DNA of 64,000 nucleotides from JACJWR01 sp963752505 (GTDB lineage: Bacteria > Actinomycetota > Actinomycetes > S36-B12 > UBA10799), in assembly GCA_963752505.1 (NCBI GenBank), contig CAVVYM010000004.1, forward strand, positions 1 to 64,000, written 5' to 3'. The position numbers were made by a program, and so were the translations under genes. The notes beneath the pieces are model-generated. The model was given only the letters and a program-made list of their open reading frames with translations. It was not told where the DNA came from and did no database searches. How positions within the stretch are numbered: position 1 is the first letter of the stretch; each line of letters begins with the position of its first letter. Positions 41,131 to 50,259 of this stretch are shown here, piece after piece.

Positions 41131-42381
41131 GTGACCTTCAGCCTGCACGTGGATGCCGAGCTCTGGCGCGGCGGCATCAAGGCCGAGTTGGACTCGATGA
41201 CGCGCACCGAAGATCCGCAGGAGCGTGCCGTGGGTCTCGTGCCGCTCATCGAAAGTCACGGTTGGGGATTAGAGCGGAGCCAATTGGGTCGTGAGGTCGC
41301 AGCCTTGGGCGTGTCCACTCTGGCCGTCGCGACCGTGGACGATGCACGCGTCGTGGCACCCCACTTCAATGGTGACATCCTCGTGACCGACCCATGGGAT
41401 CATCGCAACACCCACCTCGAGGGCGCCTGGGACGAACTCACCTCACAGGCCGGTGCCCAGCCGCGGATAATTCGCACGATCGCCACCACCGAGGCGCTTC
41501 ATCGGCTTGCCGAATCCACCACCACCAGCGCACCAGTCGTGCTTCAGGGGCTCACGTCGCGCCACTGCGTCGGCCTGCAGGAGCCCGACCTGGACGCGCT
41601 GCTGGCAGACGACACCATCCGCTCGGCGCTGCGCGACAACCGCCTCGACATCCGGGGGGCCCTGCTCAACCTGCCTGGGAAGCAGCCCAGCAGCCCCCAG
41701 GTGACGACGATCGGCGCCTCCCGTGGCGACGTGCTGAGTTCCCGGGCATCACACCGGGTGCGGGAAACCTGGGGCTGGACGGTGCTGTGGATCCGCGCGC
41801 TCGCGGCCGTCGAGCACTCCGGCATCGAACTGCACGAGAGTGCGACCACGATGTGGGTGCATCGGCTGGACGACGACGAAGTCACCGACCTGCGCGGCGC
41901 GCTCGACGTCGTCCCGATCAAGATTCTGCGCGGCGCGCAGCTCTGGCTGCCGCACGAGGGTGCCTTGCAGGCCTATGGGACGGTGCTCGCAGTGCACCGG
42001 GTCGAGCGTGGACGAGACGTGGGCGATCGACAACGACGCACGCCGAAGGATGGCTACATCGTGGTGCTCCGCGGCGGCACCAGCCACGGGATCGGCGTCG
42101 GGGGCAGCACCAGCACATCGTCGCTGCGCGAGCGTGCGTCGGCTGCTGCCGGACGTGCGATGGAGGCGATCGGCAAGTTGCGCTCACCCTTCGTGTGGGC
42201 GGGCAAGCGCCGGTGGTTCGTGGAACCCCCGGGCACTGCGACATCGTTGGTCTGGCTGAGCGCCGAGGACGTCTCCGAGGCCCTGGCCAACGGCCATCGA
42301 ACACCAAGCGTCGGCGACCAGTGGCTCTGCCTGGTCAACCCGGATCTGACCCACTATGACCGCATCGTCGGACTCGACTGA
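41131..42381 (+). CDS. Alanine-racemase-like protein lacking the PLP lysine
   Basis: 416 residues. Its first half follows the alanine racemase barrel of actinobacterial racemase-like proteins: VGLVPLIESHGWGLERSQLG, AALGVSTLAVATVDDARV and DILVTDPWDHR. In that family the first segment normally reads like VPVIKGNGYGFG, where Lys forms the Schiff base with PLP. Here it is Glu41, and the following Tyr is Trp45. The C-terminal half (about 290-416) is the beta domain (YIVVLRGGTSHGIGVGGSTS). It is therefore unlikely to be an active racemase, and a regulatory or structural role is possible. TAGGCT lies seven bases before GTG 41131. It overlaps the GT87 gene, suggesting a shared cell-wall task. Confidence 0.65.
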   Translation: MTFSLHVDAELWRGGIKAELDSMTRTEDPQERAVGLVPLIESHGWGLERSQLGREVAALGVSTLAVATVDDARVVAPHFNGDILVTDPWDHRNTHLEGAWDELTSQAGAQPRIIRTIATTEALHRLAESTTTSAPVVLQGLTSRHCVGLQEPDLDALLADDTIRSALRDNRLDIRGALLNLPGKQPSSPQVTTIGASRGDVLSSRASHRVRETWGWTVLWIRALAAVEHSGIELHESATTMWVHRLDDDEVTDLRGALDVVPIKILRGAQLWLPHEGALQAYGTVLAVHRVERGRDVGDRQRRTPKDGYIVVLRGGTSHGIGVGGSTSTSSLRERASAAAGRAMEAIGKLRSPFVWAGKRRWFVEPPGTATSLVWLSAEDVSEALANGHRTPSVGDQWLCLVNPDLTHYDRIVGLD

Positions 42382-43816
42382 CGTGGGTGCCACGGTGCAG
42401 CCGGGCGTCATCGCGGTGCCGAGCCGGGATGATCCGGACCTCTCGGCCGCCTCGGAAGTCCTCGGTGGTCCGGTGGGCACGAGGGCCCGATTCGGATGGT
42501 CGTTCTGGAACCCCATCCGAGTCGCCGTCGTGGTGGCCGTGGTGGGGTACGCCGCCGCGCTGACACTCCGCATGCCGTGTGTGAGCGACGGGTTCTCGGG
42601 CATCAGCCGCTACACGCACCTGTGCTACTCGGACATCCCGGTGCTCTACAGCCTGCGCGGCTTCGCCGACGGTTATCCGCCCTACTTGGATTCCGCACCC
42701 GGACAGCAGGTGTTCGAGTACCCGGTCCTCACCGGCGCGATGGCGCAGGTCGCCGCGTGGCTGACCGGCCTGTTCGGAGGTGGCGCCCTCGGTTTCTACG
42801 CCGCCAACCTGGCAATGATCGGGATCCTGCTCATCGTGACCGTGGTGGCGACGGGCTACACGAATCCGCAACGCCCGACCGACGCGATCATCGTCGCCGC
42901 ATCGCCGGCGCTTCTGCTGCCCGCCGCCATCAACTGGGACATGCTGCCGGTGGCGCTGGTCGCTCTCTGGTTGCTGCTGTGGGCGCGCAAGATCGTCTTC
43001 TGGTCCGGCGTCGTGCTCGGCTTGGCGATCGCAGCCAAGTTCTACCCATTGATCTTCCTGGGCCCCCTGTTGCTGTTGTGCCTGCGCGGCGGCCAGCTGC
43101 GCGCCTTCGGTCGAATGACAGTTGGCGCGGTTCTGGCCTGGCTAGTCGTGAACGTGCCGGTCATGGTCGTGAACTTTGACGGCTGGGTGACGTTCTACAC
43201 GTTCAGCTCCGACCGCGGGCAGGACTTCGGATCCCCCTGGCTTGCGCTGTCCATCATGGGGCTCGAGTTGCCCGCGGACTCCATCAACCTGGTGGGCACC
43301 GCGGCCTTCGCACTCGCTTGCCTGGGCATCGCGTGGTTCATCTGGTGGGCACCCGTGCGACCCCGGCTGGCACCGATGCTCTTTCTGGTGCTGGCGGCGT
43401 TCCTGCTGACCAACAAGGTGTATTCGCCGCAATACATGATGTGGCTGCTGCCGCTGGCCGTGCTGGCGCTGCCGAGGGTGCGCTACCTCGTGGTCTGGCA
43501 GGCTGGCGAGCTGGTGTACTTCGTGGCCATCTGGCTCTACCTGGCCGGCCTCGAGGATCCCAATCGCGGCCTGCCCGAGGGCTGGTACGCCTTGGCCATC
43601 TGGATCCATATCGGCGTCACCATCTGGTTCGCCGGTCTGCTGGTGCGCAACTCGATTGCGCCAGAGTTGGATCCCGTGCGGGCGCTCGACGCGCAGAACT
43701 CCGCCGACGGAATCGGTGATGATCCCGCCGGCGGAGCACTCCATGGGGCTGCCGACCGTGCTCCGTGGTTCCGACGGCGGGCTACCGCCCGTCACGCCGC
43801 CGAAGCAGCGCCGTGA
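42356..43816 (+). CDS. GT87 family membrane mannosyltransferase-like protein
   Basis: 486 residues. About ten hydrophobic helices with a first extracellular loop containing CYSDIPVLYSLRGFADGYPPYLD; the acidic residue in that loop is the catalytic type of polyprenol-phosphate-mannose-dependent GT-C enzymes (GT87/DUF2029). Further landmarks are INWDMLPVALVALWLLLWAR, AAKFYPLIFLGPLLLL and LLTNKVYSPQYMMWLLPLAV. It probably adds mannose to a cell-envelope glycolipid or glycan on the outer face. The start ATG 42356 overlaps the preceding gene by 26 bases; GTG 42383 is an alternative. In mycobacteria the same neighbourhood also has a GT87 gene next to ponA1. Confidence 0.85.
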   Translation: MTASSDSTDVGATVQPGVIAVPSRDDPDLSAASEVLGGPVGTRARFGWSFWNPIRVAVVVAVVGYAAALTLRMPCVSDGFSGISRYTHLCYSDIPVLYSLRGFADGYPPYLDSAPGQQVFEYPVLTGAMAQVAAWLTGLFGGGALGFYAANLAMIGILLIVTVVATGYTNPQRPTDAIIVAASPALLLPAAINWDMLPVALVALWLLLWARKIVFWSGVVLGLAIAAKFYPLIFLGPLLLLCLRGGQLRAFGRMTVGAVLAWLVVNVPVMVVNFDGWVTFYTFSSDRGQDFGSPWLALSIMGLELPADSINLVGTAAFALACLGIAWFIWWAPVRPRLAPMLFLVLAAFLLTNKVYSPQYMMWLLPLAVLALPRVRYLVVWQAGELVYFVAIWLYLAGLEDPNRGLPEGWYALAIWIHIGVTIWFAGLLVRNSIAPELDPVRALDAQNSADGIGDDPAGGALHGAADRAPWFRRRATARHAAEAAP

Positions 43817-46106
43817 ATCCGCCGACCATTGCCAATCCGGCAGTGATCTCCCCTGCTGGCACAGCCGACTGACCGAATGGCGTCGGCGAGGCGTCCTGGA
43901 AGTTGGCCCCGGTAGGCGCAGCCGGCGGCACGTTGTTCGGGCTGCCCGTGGGGCTGACCGTCGGCGTGGGGGTTTGGGTCGGAGTGGGGGTTTGGGTCGG
44001 CGTGGGCACCGGCGTGGGCGTGACCGGAGACTCGGTCGGGGTGGGGGTTTGGGTCGGCGTGGGAGTCGGCGTTTCGCTCGGCGTCGCGGTTTCGCTCGGC
44101 GTCGCAGTTTCGCTCGGGGCAGCAGATGACTCCGACGGCGAGGTGGTGGGTTCAATCACCACGTTTGGCTCTGTGAAGTACTCCACCGGCATGTCCACCA
44201 TCGCCTGGTTGATGTAGGAACCGAAGATCTGTGCCGGAAGTGCGCCGCCGGTTCCCTCCGACAGGCCACCCTCGCCCAGCAGCGAGATCTCATTTCCCTC
44301 GGCGTCCTGGCGCACCACCATCACCGCTGCCGAGAGGTTGGGCGCGTAGCCGCCGAACCATGCAGAGAGGTAGTCGTCGGACGTTCCGGTCTTGCCGGCC
44401 ACGGGTCGATTTGCCGTGAGTGCAGCTGTTCCGGTGCCGGAGGTCACGACCCGCTGGAGGGCGTAGGTGACTTGGTCGACGACGTTGGCGTCGAAGGCCT
44501 GGTCCAGTTTCGGCGTGTGCTTGTAGAGCTCACGGCCGGAGGCGCTGCGCACCTCACTGATCATGGTCGGCTCCACCCGATCGCCGCGTGCCGCCAGCGT
44601 GGCGAAGGCGTTGGCCTGCTCCATCGGGGTCGGCGATGCGCTACCCAGGATGTTGTTCAACTCGTCGCTCAGGCCAGGAGTGTCCGCCGGGATGCCGGCC
44701 GCGATGAGCGCCTCCTTGGTGCGCTCAGGACCGATCGCCTGGTTCATCTGCACGAAGGTGGTGTTGAGGGAGTTGACCGTGGAGAACAGCATCGGCACGT
44801 TGCCGTAGCTGACGTTGCCGTAGTTCTCAACCTGGTATGAGCCGACTGTCAGCGGTGACGCGCCGTTGTAGGCAGTGTTGAGCGTGATGCCGTTGCCGAG
44901 GCCGGCCGTGAGTCCGAAGGCCTTGAACGTCGAGCCTGCCTGCCCGCGAGCCTGCGTGGCGTTGTTGAACTGGTTCTCCTGGTAGTCCGCACCACCGTAG
45001 AGCGCCACCACCTCACCGGTCTGGGGAACCATGGAGGCCAAGCCGATGCGCAGGCCGTCGACCGACTCGCTTGGATCGTGCTCGTCCACCGAGGCCACGG
45101 CCGCGTCTTGCATCTGCCGGTCGAAGGTGGTCACGACGCGAAGGCCGGAGGAGTTCATGTCGTCCTGGGAGTAGCCCAGCTCCAGCAGTTGTTCCTGCGC
45201 AGCCTGGAAGAGGTAGCCGTCCGGACCGGCTGTGAAGACCTGCGGGGTGTACTCCACGATCTCGGGGAAAGTGGTTGCATTACGTTCGGCTTCGGAGAGG
45301 TAGCCCTCCTCAACCATGCCGTCGAGCACGTAGTTCCAGCGCTCTTGCAGGCCGGCCATGTTCGTCTCCGGCGCCAGACCGTTCGGAGCCTGCAGCAAAG
45401 CGGCCAACACGGCTCCTTCCGCGACGGTCAATTCACTGGCCGGCTTGCCGTAGTAGGCCTCCGACGCCGCCTCGATGCCATAGGCGTTGCGCCCGTAGAA
45501 CACCGTGTTCAAGTAGTCGATGAGGATCGTGTCCTTGCTCTCGGTGGCTTCCAGCTTCATCGCCAGCACCAACTCCTTGACCTTCCTGGTCAAGGTTTGG
45601 TCCTGGGTGAGGAAGGCGTTCTTGGCGTACTGCTGGGTGATGGTGGAGCCACCCTGGGTGCCGTCATCGGAGCGGAGGTTGTTCCACGCCGCTCGCGTGA
45701 TGCCGACCGGTGAGAAGCCGGAGTGGTCGTAGAAGCCACGATCCTCGGCCGCGATAACGGCCTCGCGGACATCCTCGGGAACCTGGTCGATTCCGATGCT
45801 TGTGCGGTTCGCCTCTCCGGTTTGTCCCAGCACCGTGGTGCCGTCGTTCCAGTAGTAGGTCGTCGATTGGGCCAGGGCGATGTCGTTGGGTTTCGGGACC
45901 GGGGTGATGATCACGGCGAGGGCCAATGCCGCTACCGCCAGGAGGCCGAGGGTCACCGCTGAACCCAGCACCAGGCGCCAGGACGGCACCCAACGGCGCC
46001 ATCCGGTGCGACCCCGCCTGGGATAGTCGATCAGGCGACGCTTCGTGCGTGGCTGATCGTCGTCAGAAACCGTGGGTATCTGTTGAGTCTCGTCGTCGCT
46101 CGTCAT
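43782..46106 (-). CDS. ponA: Bifunctional penicillin-binding protein (class A PBP)
   Basis: 774 residues. One signal-anchor helix (VLGSAVTLGLLAVAALALAV), a GT51 glycosyltransferase domain (AAEDRGFYDHSGFSPVGI with the catalytic Glu, GGSTITQQYAKN, ELVLAMKLE) and a transpeptidase domain with GSTFKAF (active Ser), VNSLNTTF (SxN) and AGKTGTSDDY (KTG). Residues about 655-774 form an unusual tail of Ser/Pro/Thr repeats (TPTPTQTPTPT units) and end with a hydrophobic stretch and RRRDGR. It polymerises and cross-links peptidoglycan outside the membrane. Convergent overlap of 35 bases with the GT87 gene. Confidence 0.94.
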   Translation of the reverse strand: MTSDDETQQIPTVSDDDQPRTKRRLIDYPRRGRTGWRRWVPSWRLVLGSAVTLGLLAVAALALAVIITPVPKPNDIALAQSTTYYWNDGTTVLGQTGEANRTSIGIDQVPEDVREAVIAAEDRGFYDHSGFSPVGITRAAWNNLRSDDGTQGGSTITQQYAKNAFLTQDQTLTRKVKELVLAMKLEATESKDTILIDYLNTVFYGRNAYGIEAASEAYYGKPASELTVAEGAVLAALLQAPNGLAPETNMAGLQERWNYVLDGMVEEGYLSEAERNATTFPEIVEYTPQVFTAGPDGYLFQAAQEQLLELGYSQDDMNSSGLRVVTTFDRQMQDAAVASVDEHDPSESVDGLRIGLASMVPQTGEVVALYGGADYQENQFNNATQARGQAGSTFKAFGLTAGLGNGITLNTAYNGASPLTVGSYQVENYGNVSYGNVPMLFSTVNSLNTTFVQMNQAIGPERTKEALIAAGIPADTPGLSDELNNILGSASPTPMEQANAFATLAARGDRVEPTMISEVRSASGRELYKHTPKLDQAFDANVVDQVTYALQRVVTSGTGTAALTANRPVAGKTGTSDDYLSAWFGGYAPNLSAAVMVVRQDAEGNEISLLGEGGLSEGTGGALPAQIFGSYINQAMVDMPVEYFTEPNVVIEPTTSPSESSAAPSETATPSETATPSETPTPTPTQTPTPTESPVTPTPVPTPTQTPTPTQTPTPTVSPTGSPNNVPPAAPTGANFQDASPTPFGQSAVPAGEITAGLAMVGGFTALLRRRDGR
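43930..44140. repeat. Short tandem repeats coding the PBP Pro/Thr tail
   Basis: On the plus strand, units such as GTGGGGGTTTGGGTCGG recur with variations (GTCGGCGTGGG, CTCGGCGTCGCGGTTTCG). They encode the TPTQTPTPT and SETATPSETA runs of the PBP tail. Such low-complexity DNA can change length by slippage. Confidence 0.7.
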
Positions 46107-46407
46107 GAATCAATGTCCAATACTTCGTGCGTCGGGTAGGTCGTGCGTCGGGCAAGGTGATGGCCGCGCCGCGCGGTCGGGGTGCGGTCGGGCGATTGCG
46201 CTAGCCGCATGTATCCCCTTGGCCGTCGCGATCCATACGCCGCCCGCGGGGGAACCCACGTCCGCTTGCTCACATACGAGTGTGAACGTCGACGTGCCTT
46301 CTGCCGTATGCGGTCGCCGCGAAACGTTGGCCACATCACACAGGCCATTCCGCCCATAGGTGGCAAGCGATGCGCGCGGGACGGGGCATTTTGCCGCGCC
46401 GTCGCGC
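46107..46407. other. Intergenic region between DUF5318 gene and ponA
   Basis: 301 bases. Presumably carries the ponA promoter on the minus strand. A direct repeat CGTGCGTCGGG occurs twice within 30 bases near 46125-46150. No ORF, hairpin terminator or RNA gene that I can support. Confidence 0.4.
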
Positions 46408-46920
46408 CTAGTCCAGGAGGTCCGCAGGCCGGCGCAAGGGACGCCTTGGTTGGCCGTCACCGAGCGTGTAGCTACGCAGCAGATGGTTCCAGTGGCAATC
46501 CGGGCAGACCTCCACCACGTAGACATCGAGGAAGCCGAAGTCGGTCGCCATATCCCGCAGCTCACCCACGGTCTTGATGCGGCCGCTGAACGGACCCAAC
46601 TCGTCGGAGTACACAAATCTGAGCAGCACCAGTGCCTCACTGCGGCACCAGGGACAACGGGCCTCGGTCGGCTGGCCGTGGTGTGTCGCAGCCCGTAGGA
46701 GATCCGGGTGCGGATCGAGTGCGTCCGATGAACCGGTGGCTGCCAGCAGCGCCGCACTTAGACTGCGTCGGCGAGCCAGCGCGTAGTCAACCCGATCGCG
46801 CGGGTCGCACGGGTCCGCGACGGCCTCACTCTCGGCTGGATCGCGGCGTTTGGCCTGCGGTGGCGATGTGCCCGGGCCCAGGCGGTACCCACGCGGAGTC
46901 GTCGATCGAGGCACGGCCAT
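46408..46920 (-). CDS. DUF5318 zinc-ribbon-like protein
   Basis: 170 residues from ATG 46920. Contains two CxxC pairs, ARCPWCRS and EVCPDCHWN, likely to bind a zinc ion, around the conserved segment VLLRFVYSDELGPFSGRI and LRDMATDFGFLDVYVV. N-terminal RVDYALARRRSLSAALLA is the family opening. It precedes ponA on the same strand, the same position as in mycobacteria (upstream of ponA1). Function unknown; the constant linkage suggests a role in cell-wall synthesis or its control. Confidence 0.75.
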   Translation of the reverse strand: MAVPRSTTPRGYRLGPGTSPPQAKRRDPAESEAVADPCDPRDRVDYALARRRSLSAALLAATGSSDALDPHPDLLRAATHHGQPTEARCPWCRSEALVLLRFVYSDELGPFSGRIKTVGELRDMATDFGFLDVYVVEVCPDCHWNHLLRSYTLGDGQPRRPLRRPADLLD

Positions 46921-47014
46921 GGACAAAGGCTACGCCCGAGTGTGGCGCGACACACATCCCGACGACTGCGTTCGGATGTTTACCTTGCGTTCCCCTGGGG
47001 GTATCGTTGTGACG

Positions 47015-47032
47015 TATCGAAGCGATATATCG
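47015..47032. promoter_or_regulatory. PadR operator-like palindromes
   Basis: TATCG-AAG-CGATA (47015-47027) overlaps CGATATATCG (47023-47032), and another TATCG lies just upstream. They sit 108-125 bases before padR and could bind the encoded PadR repressor. The site lies in the shared region with the divergent DUF5318 gene. Confidence 0.4.
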
Positions 47033-47139
47033 GATCTACCGGTCTGTCTGTTCTCAAGCGCCACCCTGCCAACTGCCGCGGCAACGAATCCGCGACCTGC
47101 GGCCGCGTGGCGAGCACGAAGTCCACGAGGAGGTGGCCC

Positions 47140-47724
47140 ATGGCGCGGCGCAGCGACGTTCTTGAGTTGGCCATCCTCGGGTTGTTGGGTGAAGGACCCA
47201 AGCATGGGTACCAGTTGCGCAAGCAGCTGAACTCCATGCTCGGGACGTTTCACGCAATCTCGTACGGCTCGCTCTATCCGACGCTCAAGCGGATGCTAGC
47301 CAAGGGATGGATCGCAGAGGACGGCCCTGCGGACGCGGGAGCACCCGCGCTCTCGGGGCGCCGCGCCCGAATCGTCTACAAGCTCACAGCAGAGGGCAAG
47401 GAACACTTCCAAACCCTGCTCGACGATTCCGGCCCGGAAGCTTGGGAAGACGAACGCTTCAACGTTCACATGACTTTTTTCTCTCGTACCACAGCCGACG
47501 CGCGCCTACGCATCCTGCAGGGCCGTCGCAGTCGGCTGGAGGAGCGGCGGGCTGCCATCCGCGGCGGTTTGTCCCGCACCCGCGAGCGAATTGATGACTA
47601 CACCCTGGCCCTGCAACAACACGGCCTCGAGGGAGTGGAAAGGGAAGTGCGGTGGCTCTCCGAGCTCATCGCTCACGAAGAATCCGGCGGCAAGCGCCGT
47701 TCGGTCGACTCTGAAGGAAGGTAA
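47140..47724 (+). CDS. PadR-family transcriptional regulator
   Basis: 194 residues from ATG 47140, preceded by GAGGAGG. PadR winged helix: SDVLELAILGLLGEGPKHGY, ISYGSLYPTLKRMLAKGWIAED and RRARIVYKLTAEGKEHFQTLL. A C-terminal coiled-coil dimerisation region (RILQGRRSRLEERRAAIRGG and ERIDDYTLALQQHGLEGVER) makes it the long Vir-type subfamily. It lies three bases before ino1 and is the conserved actinobacterial neighbour of that gene, so control of inositol synthesis is likely. Confidence 0.88.
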   Translation: MARRSDVLELAILGLLGEGPKHGYQLRKQLNSMLGTFHAISYGSLYPTLKRMLAKGWIAEDGPADAGAPALSGRRARIVYKLTAEGKEHFQTLLDDSGPEAWEDERFNVHMTFFSRTTADARLRILQGRRSRLEERRAAIRGGLSRTRERIDDYTLALQQHGLEGVEREVRWLSELIAHEESGGKRRSVDSEGR

Positions 47725-47727
47725 CTG

Positions 47728-48807
47728 ATGGGATCCCTAAGGGTGGCCATCGTCGGCGTTGGCAACTGTGCCTCGTCACTTGTCCAGGGCGTTGAGTACT
47801 ACAAGGACGCCCAACCTGACACGCATGTGCCGGGTCTTATGCACGTGCAGTTCGGGCCGTACCACGTCTCTGACATCGAGTGGGTGGCGGCGTTCGACGT
47901 CGACGCCAAGAAGGTGGGCCAGGATCTCGCGCACGCCATCGGCGCCTCCGAGAACAACACCATCAAGATCTGCGACGTGCCGCCAACCGGCATCACCGTG
48001 CAGCGCGGCCACACCCTCGACGGTCTCGGCAAGTACTACCGCGAGACCATCATCGAGTCCGATGAGACCCCCGTGGACGTCGTGGCGACCCTCAAGGAGA
48101 CCGGCGCCGACGTGCTCGTGTGCTACCTCCCGGTCGGCTCCGAAGCTGCTGCCAAGTACTACGCCCAGTGCGCCATCGACGCCGGGGTCGCGTTCGTCAA
48201 CGCGCTGCCAGTCTTCATCGCCAGCAACCCCGAGTGGGCCAAGAAGTTCACCGACGCGGGTGTGCCGATCGTCGGCGACGACATCAAGAGCCAGGTGGGA
48301 GCCACCATTACCCACCGCGTGCTGGCCAAGCTCTTCGAGGACCGCGGCGTCACCGTCGACCGTACCTACCAGCTCAACGTCGGCGGCAACATGGACTTCA
48401 TGAACATGCTCGAGCGCGAGCGCTTGCAGTCCAAGAAGATCTCCAAGACGCAGTCCGTCACCTCGCAGTTGCGCGACGAACTCTCCGACCGCAACGTCCA
48501 CATCGGTCCCAGCGACTACGTGGCCTGGCTTGATGACCGCAAGTGGGCGTTCGTTCGCCTTGAGGGCCGCGCATTCGGCGATGTGCCGCTGAGCCTGGAG
48601 TACAAGCTCGAGGTGTGGGACTCCCCCAACTCGGCCGGCATCATCATCGACGCCCTGCGCGCCGCCAAGATCGCCAAGGACCGCGGTATCGGCGGACCGA
48701 TCCTGTCGGCCTCCTCGTACTTCATGAAGTCGCCGCCGGTGCAGTACACCGATAGCGAGGCGCACTCCGCGGTGGAGGGCTTCATCTCCGGCGACGTAGA
48801 GCGCTGA
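47728..48807 (+). CDS. ino1: Inositol-3-phosphate synthase
   Basis: 359 residues, the length of actinobacterial enzymes. Rossmann NAD motif VAIVGVGNCASSLVQGVEYY, LVCYLPVGSEAAAKYYAQCA, VNALPVFIASNPEWAKKF and the catalytic-lysine region GDDIKSQVGATITHRVLAKLF, then LNVGGNMDFMNMLERERLQSKKISK. It converts glucose 6-phosphate to inositol 3-phosphate, the precursor of mycothiol and phosphatidylinositol lipids. The mycothiol link fits with the mycothiol-type enzyme elsewhere in this window. Coupled to padR. Confidence 0.96.
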   Translation: MGSLRVAIVGVGNCASSLVQGVEYYKDAQPDTHVPGLMHVQFGPYHVSDIEWVAAFDVDAKKVGQDLAHAIGASENNTIKICDVPPTGITVQRGHTLDGLGKYYRETIIESDETPVDVVATLKETGADVLVCYLPVGSEAAAKYYAQCAIDAGVAFVNALPVFIASNPEWAKKFTDAGVPIVGDDIKSQVGATITHRVLAKLFEDRGVTVDRTYQLNVGGNMDFMNMLERERLQSKKISKTQSVTSQLRDELSDRNVHIGPSDYVAWLDDRKWAFVRLEGRAFGDVPLSLEYKLEVWDSPNSAGIIIDALRAAKIAKDRGIGGPILSASSYFMKSPPVQYTDSEAHSAVEGFISGDVER

Positions 48808-48863
48808 CCAGCAAGATCTGACGCCTAGGCGCACTGGCTTCGTCCAGCTCCGCACGACCCTTT

Positions 48864-48898
48864 CACGATGCCCCGGCCACTCTGGCCGGGGCATCGTG
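48864..48898 (+). terminator. Terminator after ino1
   Basis: CACGATGCCCCGGCCA (48864-48879), loop CTC, and the exact reverse complement (48883-48898). A 16-pair GC-rich stem 56 bases after the ino1 stop, without a T-run. Confidence 0.75.
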
Positions 48899-48948
48899 CG
48901 TGTGAGCCGATCCCCTGTGCTGCCAGTGGATTCCACTAGCGTGACCAC

Positions 48949-50259
48949 GTGACGCGGCTGCAGCTCAAGGGGCTCATGTCGGAGGGCATGTTCCGACGCT
49001 TGCTTGCGGTGCGCGTGGTGGGGCAGTTGCAGGACGGCATCATCCAGTCCGCGCTCGCGAGTTTCGTGCTCTTCAGCCCCGAGAGCCAGGACAGTGCGGC
49101 CGGTGTGGTCGCAGCCTTCGCCGTGCTCCTCCTTCCCTACTCCCTCATCGGGCCCTTCATGGGGGTGTTTCTGGACCGTTGGCGGCGCCGCCAAGTTCTG
49201 CTGTACGCCAACCTGGCGCGGGCGGCCATGGTTGTCGGCCTCATCCTCATCACCATCCTCGGGGCTCCGACGCTTCTCCTTGGCGTGGTGGTGCTGTTCG
49301 TGCTGGGCACCAACCGACTCATCCTTACGGCACTGGCAGCCTCAATCCCCAACACGGTCCCCGCTGAACGGTTGATTTCGGCCAACGCAGTCGCACCCGT
49401 GTCCGGCACGATCGGCGCCGCCGTCGGCGCGGCCGCGTCACTCTCGCTCGGGGCCGCTCTCGGCGCCACCGCAACCACCACGGCCCTGCTGCTCGGTGTT
49501 GCCGCGCTCGGACTGGTCATCACTGCCGCTTTGAGCCTGCGTCTTCCGGTTTCACTGCTGGGTCCGCACGGCGGAGAGGTGGTGCACGAATCGGCCGGCG
49601 AGGTGATCCGCCAACTCGCCCACGGAGCCCACACTCTCTGGCGAGCCAAGCGCGCCTGGTGGTCGTTCTGGGGAGTGATGGCGCATCGCATGGCCTACGG
49701 CGTTGCCCTCCTGTTGGCCATCGTGGCCTCCAAGAATGTGCTGAGCCCCGACGACAACGCGGGTGCCCTGGGCCTCTTCGGTCTCGCCATCGCCGGCGCC
49801 GGCGCGGGTGCCTTCCTCGGGGCCGTCGTGACGCCACCGATCGTGCGGCACTGGTCAGCGGGGTGGTGGTCGGCAACCACGGTGATCCTCGCGGCGCTGG
49901 TGGCAACTCCTGGCCTGCTCAGCGTCACCGCCATCGGATTCGTGGCGGGTGCCAGTCTGCTCGGGTTCGCCGGTCAGTCCGTGAAGATCGATACCGACAC
50001 GGTGGTCGCGCTGAGTATCACCGACGACATCCGCGGTCGTGTCTTCTCCCTGCTCGACGTCGGCATCAACGTGTCGCTGCTCTCGGGCATCGCGCTGGCC
50101 GGCTTCCTCGTGCCGGCCAGCGGCGCTTCAGCCGCACTGTCGTGGACGACGGGCGCCCTTTTGGTCGCGTCCGCAGCCATGTTCCTGCTATCTGGACGAC
50201 GCAGTACCGCCAGTGTGCGTAGATTGGACCCGACGCCCACAGGAAACCGAGACTCATGA
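48949..50259 (+). CDS. MFS transporter
   Basis: 436 residues, about twelve helices. The loop-2/3 motif of the superfamily appears as GVFLDRWRRRQVLLYANLAR, and the second half has a parallel DDIRGRVFSLLDVGINVSLL. No substrate can be assigned; the gene sits in a conserved actinobacterial place between ino1 and the CCA-adding enzyme. GTG start six bases after TAGCGT. The next gene overlaps its stop by four bases. Confidence 0.83.
   Translation: MTRLQLKGLMSEGMFRRLLAVRVVGQLQDGIIQSALASFVLFSPESQDSAAGVVAAFAVLLLPYSLIGPFMGVFLDRWRRRQVLLYANLARAAMVVGLILITILGAPTLLLGVVVLFVLGTNRLILTALAASIPNTVPAERLISANAVAPVSGTIGAAVGAAASLSLGAALGATATTTALLLGVAALGLVITAALSLRLPVSLLGPHGGEVVHESAGEVIRQLAHGAHTLWRAKRAWWSFWGVMAHRMAYGVALLLAIVASKNVLSPDDNAGALGLFGLAIAGAGAGAFLGAVVTPPIVRHWSAGWWSATTVILAALVATPGLLSVTAIGFVAGASLLGFAGQSVKIDTDTVVALSITDDIRGRVFSLLDVGINVSLLSGIALAGFLVPASGASAALSWTTGALLVASAAMFLLSGRRSTASVRRLDPTPTGNRDS

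Noticed and set aside
43930..44140. CRISPR array
   Set aside because: The repeats are short, irregular and in frame with the Pro/Thr tail of the PBP; no spacers.
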